A DNA stretch of 8,197 nucleotides from contig JAAXUU010000045.1 in NCBI GenBank assembly GCA_013335845.1, positions 1 to 8,197 of the forward strand. The letters run 5' to 3'. Positions 5,422-8,197 of this stretch are shown here, in pieces. Position 1 is the stretch's first letter; every line of letters starts with the position of its first letter. The DNA comes from Actinomycetota bacterium. GTDB lineage: Bacteria; Actinomycetota; Coriobacteriia; Coriobacteriales; RUG844. The notes below the pieces were generated by a model. The model ran no database searches and was not told the DNA's origin. It worked only from the letters and a program-made list of their open reading frames with translations. Made by a program: the position numbers and the translations under genes.

Positions 5422-6936
5422 ATGAATCTTGGTTTTTCGTTCTCGAATACAAGTCGTTCGCTCATCACCAACAACGCTCTTGGGGTGAATCTTTACGTAT
5501 TCTTCGGATCGGCGGGGTATTCACTCTATCTTGCTTGGCTCGTAACGCTCTTTTGCAGTCCGATTATCCACAGCGAGGTATTCTTCGGTTCCGCCATCAC
5601 GCCCTATGCGGGTTTCGCCCTCTTTGCGGCTATGATAGTCGTCCTGCTCATCGCGTGGAGTATCGCCGATGCCCTCTCGACTGCGAAAGGCCTTCTCTGT
5701 CTTGCGGCAGTGGTTTTCGTGGCGTCTCCTTTGGCGTGTATCGGTCTTCTGCTCCCTTCGATTTCCGCTTCGGTTCAGATAGCGCTCTGGGCGGTATCCG
5801 CTCTCGGAGGGATATCCCTGCTGCTCCTCTGGTCGAATTTCCTTTCGTCGCTCGAGCATAAGACGATCATGTTCTCAACAACCGCCAGCTTCGGAATGGC
5901 GGCATTCATCTTCATCGTCGTCTCCTATATGCAACCGGTTCCTGCACTTGTCGCGACGATCATCATGCCGATGGCATCCGCAGTGATGTTCCTTTGCATA
6001 CGCTCATCTGTTTCCGAGCGCGTCCCGGTCGTGTCTGCGAAGGAATCCGATCGCAGGAGCCTCATCACTTGGAAATCGTTTGCCGCGGCATGTGCGAATT
6101 GCATCTGCCTCGGATTCGCATTCTATTGCACCTCGCTGGTTCCCATGTGGCCCTACGGAGTGTTGATATTGGGGGTCGTCGTGATCGCCGCATGTATCGG
6201 CATGGCCATCGACGGGTGCGGAAAGGAGCGTTTTACCGAGGATGTCCAGCTGAAACTGTTCCTCCCGTGCGCCACGGTCGGCATCCTCCCGATGGCGTTC
6301 CTGGGCCCCACCGGCAAGCTCGCCTGCGTGGCATTCCTCCTGCTCGCATTCGTCCCTCAGGCCATAACGAATATCAATGCCATCTCCGAGAACGTCCACA
6401 TCTGCGAACTTCAACCTATCCGGATCTTCAGTCTTGGAAGAATCGGAAATGCGACAGGGGCTCTCATCGGCTTCGCAGTCGGTTATCTTGCCTTCAACAG
6501 TGATATCAAAGGCCAGCTTACGGCTATGGCGGTTTCGCTGGGAATCCTGTTCATCTTCATCATCATCGCCACGTTCGTCCTCGAGGGTCATTATCCTGTC
6601 GAGGAAGCCGATGACTTGGCGGATCTGCCCAGTATGGAAGGTACGATCGTTCCTCCGGGCGAGTCCTTCGCAATGGAGCAAGGAAAAGGTCTCTGGAAGC
6701 TCCGCTGTGAGATATTCGCTCAGAATTACGGGCTTTCGCCCCGTCAAGCGGAAGTACTCTTCCTGTTGGCGAAGGGTAGAAACGCGAGTTATATACAAGA
6801 GAAGCTCGTCGTTTCAAATCACACGGTCAAAGCGCATATCTACAATATCTACCAGAAGGCCGAAGTGCATTCACGACAGGAACTCATCAATCTCATCGAG
6901 AAGATCGACCTCGACGCCAAGTCCAAAAATCTCTAA
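5422..6936 (+). CDS. Membrane-bound LuxR-family transcriptional regulator
   Basis: 504 residues. Residues 1-390 are mostly hydrophobic, with about 12 predicted membrane helices in two blocks (roughly 22-193 and 217-387) divided by a polar, charged linker (195-215, SSVSERVPVVSAKESDRRS); the layout recalls a transporter fold reused as a sensor. A cytoplasmic acidic linker (about 390-430) leads to a LuxR/NarL-type helix-turn-helix at 436-493: LSPRQAEVLFLLAKGR, then a recognition region with SNHTVKAHIYNIYQKAEV and the closing SRQELINLIE. There is no receiver domain and no phosphorylation site, so the signal is probably a ligand bound by the membrane part. Regulators with this architecture are strongly expanded in Eggerthellaceae, where they commonly lie next to molybdopterin oxidoreductase genes, including those for catechol dehydroxylation. 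The next gene, 236 bases downstream on the same strand, is such an enzyme and is the likely target; autoregulation is also possible. Confidence 0.92.
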   Translation: MNLGFSFSNTSRSLITNNALGVNLYVFFGSAGYSLYLAWLVTLFCSPIIHSEVFFGSAITPYAGFALFAAMIVVLLIAWSIADALSTAKGLLCLAAVVFVASPLACIGLLLPSISASVQIALWAVSALGGISLLLLWSNFLSSLEHKTIMFSTTASFGMAAFIFIVVSYMQPVPALVATIIMPMASAVMFLCIRSSVSERVPVVSAKESDRRSLITWKSFAAACANCICLGFAFYCTSLVPMWPYGVLILGVVVIAACIGMAIDGCGKERFTEDVQLKLFLPCATVGILPMAFLGPTGKLACVAFLLLAFVPQAITNINAISENVHICELQPIRIFSLGRIGNATGALIGFAVGYLAFNSDIKGQLTAMAVSLGILFIFIIIATFVLEGHYPVEEADDLADLPSMEGTIVPPGESFAMEQGKGLWKLRCEIFAQNYGLSPRQAEVLFLLAKGRNASYIQEKLVVSNHTVKAHIYNIYQKAEVHSRQELINLIEKIDLDAKSKNL

Positions 6937-7077
6937 CTCCACGTATCGTCGGTCTCAGTCCATCCTTCTTACATCTCATACTCAAACTATAGACTGATTT
7001 ACTGAGCGCCGGGCATGGGCATAGCCCTAATGTCTGATGACACGCCTGCCAATCCATCTAGAATTCTCTCATCGTCA

Positions 7078-7097
7078 CATGCAGGGGTCCTTGCATG
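7078..7097. repeat. Inverted repeat CATGCA-N8-TGCATG, candidate LuxR-type operator
   Basis: Exact six-base arms, 20 bases overall, the size expected for a LuxR-type dimer site. The right arm lies inside a second, perfect palindrome (TTGCATGCAA, 7091-7100). It is 76-95 bases before the enzyme ATG. Assignment to the neighbouring regulator is inference. Confidence 0.45.
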
Positions 7098-7126
7098 CAA
7101 CGACCGTATGTTTTCAGTTACGCGGA

Positions 7127-7148
7127 TTCATATTCGCGGAAGTATGAA
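7127..7148. repeat. Inverted repeat TTCATA-N10-TATGAA just before the enzyme gene
   Basis: Exact six-base arms, 22 bases overall, ending 24 bases before the ATG at 7173. It overlaps two copies of CGCGGA (7121-7126 and 7135-7140) spaced 14 bases apart. It could be a regulator site at the promoter or a small leader hairpin near the ribosome binding site. Confidence 0.45.
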
Positions 7149-7172
7149 CAAGAGAGTATTGAAAGGAGAGGC

Positions 7173-8197
7173 ATGGCCGATTACAAGGAATTTCTAGATG
7201 GTATCGACCGCAAGGCGTACCATGAGGGCGAATTCCAGTGGGAAGAGGACGGATACACCGTTACCCGCACCTACCACTATTCGCCTCCGGGTTGTCACAA
7301 CTCATGTGGCGTCCTGTTGTACACCAAAGACGGCGACCTCAAAAAGGTCGAAGGAGATCCTCTGAGCCCGGTAACCAACGGTAAACTCTGCGTCCGTTGC
7401 CTCAACTTGGTAGAGTCCGTCCACAGCCCCGAACGCCTTAAGTTCCCCATGAAGCGTGCAGGTGAGCGCGGAGAAAACAAGTGGGAGCGTATCAGTTGGG
7501 ATGAGGCGTACGACACCATCGAAGCGAAAGTCCGTGAAATCTGGGAATCCGATGGCGGTAATGCCATTATCTGCGTTCACGGTACCGGTCGTAACATCAA
7601 CTGGCAAGTTCCCTTCTTCGGCCAGGCTGCTTTGAGAACCCCGAACATAACCACATTCGGTTTCACGGGATTCTCCTGCTACATGCCGCGTATCTGCGGT
7701 GCAATGGCACCCTATGGCGACTTCCCGATCGTCGACGCATCGGAAGGCCACGAAGATCGTTACAACAACGAGGAATGGGTGACTCCGGAAGTCATCGTCG
7801 TGTGGGGCAACGAGCCTCTCGCCTCGAACGCCGACGGGTATATCGGCCACTGGCTTATCCAGTGCGTGCAGATGGGTTCGAAGATCATCTCCATCGACCC
7901 CCGACTCACTTGGTGGGGTGCGCGCGCCGAGTATCACCTCCAACTCCGCCCCGGCACCGATGCCGCACTTGCCTGTGCTTGGCTCAACGTGATCATCAAA
8001 GAGGAACTCTACGATAGTCAGTTCGTCGAGTACTGGTGTGCCGGCTTCGACGAAATGGCAGAATCCGTTAAGGATATGACCCCTGAATGGGCTGCGGAGA
8101 TATGCGGACTCGATGTCGATGATATCATCGCATCGGCACGTTTGTACGCTTCCGCAAAACCGGCTGCCCTGCAGTGGGGTCTCGCCTTCGACCAGCA
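7173..8197 (+). CDS. Molybdopterin (bis-MGD) oxidoreductase, catalytic subunit, N-terminal part
   Basis: First 341 residues; the gene runs off the right edge. The ATG at 7173 follows AAGGAG four bases upstream. Residues 1-30 are hydrophilic with no twin-arginine signal, so the enzyme is predicted cytoplasmic. Residues 30-90 form the Fe-S domain: C41, C45, C73 and C76 (SPPGCHNSCG, then GKLCVRCLNL). The C45-C73 spacing of 27 residues matches canonical Mo-bisPGD enzymes, but the usual first cysteine three residues before C41 is proline. The molybdopterin domain follows: ERISWDEAYD (105-114), HGTGRN (136-141), GFSCYMPRICGAM (166-178, with C169 and C175 as possible Mo ligands), VVWGNEP (209-215), IDPR (241-244) and LRPGTDAALA (258-267) for MGD binding. 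Likely a reductase, dehydroxylase or transhydroxylase of an organic substrate, with other subunits downstream outside the window. The adjacent membrane LuxR protein suggests substrate induction. Confidence 0.92.
   Translation, partial: MADYKEFLDGIDRKAYHEGEFQWEEDGYTVTRTYHYSPPGCHNSCGVLLYTKDGDLKKVEGDPLSPVTNGKLCVRCLNLVESVHSPERLKFPMKRAGERGENKWERISWDEAYDTIEAKVREIWESDGGNAIICVHGTGRNINWQVPFFGQAALRTPNITTFGFTGFSCYMPRICGAMAPYGDFPIVDASEGHEDRYNNEEWVTPEVIVVWGNEPLASNADGYIGHWLIQCVQMGSKIISIDPRLTWWGARAEYHLQLRPGTDAALACAWLNVIIKEELYDSQFVEYWCAGFDEMAESVKDMTPEWAAEICGLDVDDIIASARLYASAKPAALQWGLAFDQ

Larger units (their letters stand above)
6937..7172 (+). promoter_or_regulatory. Regulatory region upstream of the molybdopterin oxidoreductase gene
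   Basis: 236 bases between the regulator stop and the enzyme start. No T-tailed terminator follows the regulator; only a four-pair GGGC/GCCC hairpin (7017-7027) is seen. No good -35/-10 pair is visible, which fits an activator-dependent promoter. Two dyads (7078-7097 and 7127-7148) are the main structure. The start signal AAGGAG (7163-7168) is near-consensus. Confidence 0.5.

Noticed and set aside
6004..6798. 264-codon open frame on the minus strand inside the LuxR regulator
   Set aside because: Antisense to well-supported membrane and helix-turn-helix sequence; highly charged translation without motifs.
7017..7027. GGGC-ATA-GCCC hairpin as terminator of the LuxR gene
   Set aside because: Four pairs only and no T run behind it.
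7015..7197. Possible 60-codon leader peptide before the Mo-enzyme
   Set aside because: No ribosome binding site before its ATG, and it runs out of frame into the real gene start.
7302..7943. 213-codon open frame on the minus strand inside the Mo-enzyme gene
   Set aside because: Antisense to MGD-binding motifs of the real gene; no start signal.
1..8197. CRISPR array, insertion sequence, rRNA or phage genes
   Set aside because: No regularly spaced repeats, no transposase or integrase frame, and no structural RNA sequence recognised on either strand.

Overview
The window looks like a chromosomal segment of an anaerobic gut actinobacterium of the class Coriobacteriia, most likely an Eggerthellaceae relative. 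The main reason is the pairing at the right end: a polytopic membrane protein ending in a LuxR-type DNA-binding domain, followed by a cytoplasmic-type molybdopterin oxidoreductase, an arrangement expanded in Eggerthella and Gordonibacter. Base composition is intermediate. The taxonomic call is inference from gene content, not a search result.

Layout, left to right. (1) 1-3377, minus strand: a two-gene export operon. An MMPL/RND-type transporter with 12 predicted membrane helices overlaps by 8 bases a secreted heptad-repeat partner protein whose C-terminus lies outside the window. A candidate promoter lies upstream of the transporter, and a strong terminator (3487-3526) insulates the operon from the genes further right. 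(2) 3552-4430, minus strand, AT-richer: three small genes, in transcription order a Phd/YefM-like antitoxin with a TTG start, a 49-residue Lmo0937-type membrane peptide and a CsbD-family stress protein. The antitoxin has a well-formed promoter containing a perfect palindrome; no toxin is visible beside it. (3) 4602-5102, minus strand: an unrecognised four-helix membrane protein with a charged loop. (4) 5103-5421: a divergent intergenic region with an extended -10 element facing right. (5) 5422-6936, plus strand: the membrane LuxR regulator. (6) 6937-7172: a regulatory region with two dyad elements. (7) 7173-8197, plus strand: the N-terminal 341 residues of a molybdenum bis-MGD enzyme with an atypical Fe-S cysteine motif and no Tat signal.

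The most interesting unit is regulator plus Mo-enzyme (5103-8197). By analogy with Eggerthellaceae catechol dehydroxylases and related inducible reductases, the membrane regulator probably senses a small molecule and switches on the neighbouring reductase, which would use that or a related compound as electron acceptor. The substrate cannot be read from the sequence. The second candidate is the small cluster in region 2, where an apparently toxin-less antitoxin with a conserved-looking operator sits at the head of stress-protein genes and may act as a plain transcriptional repressor.
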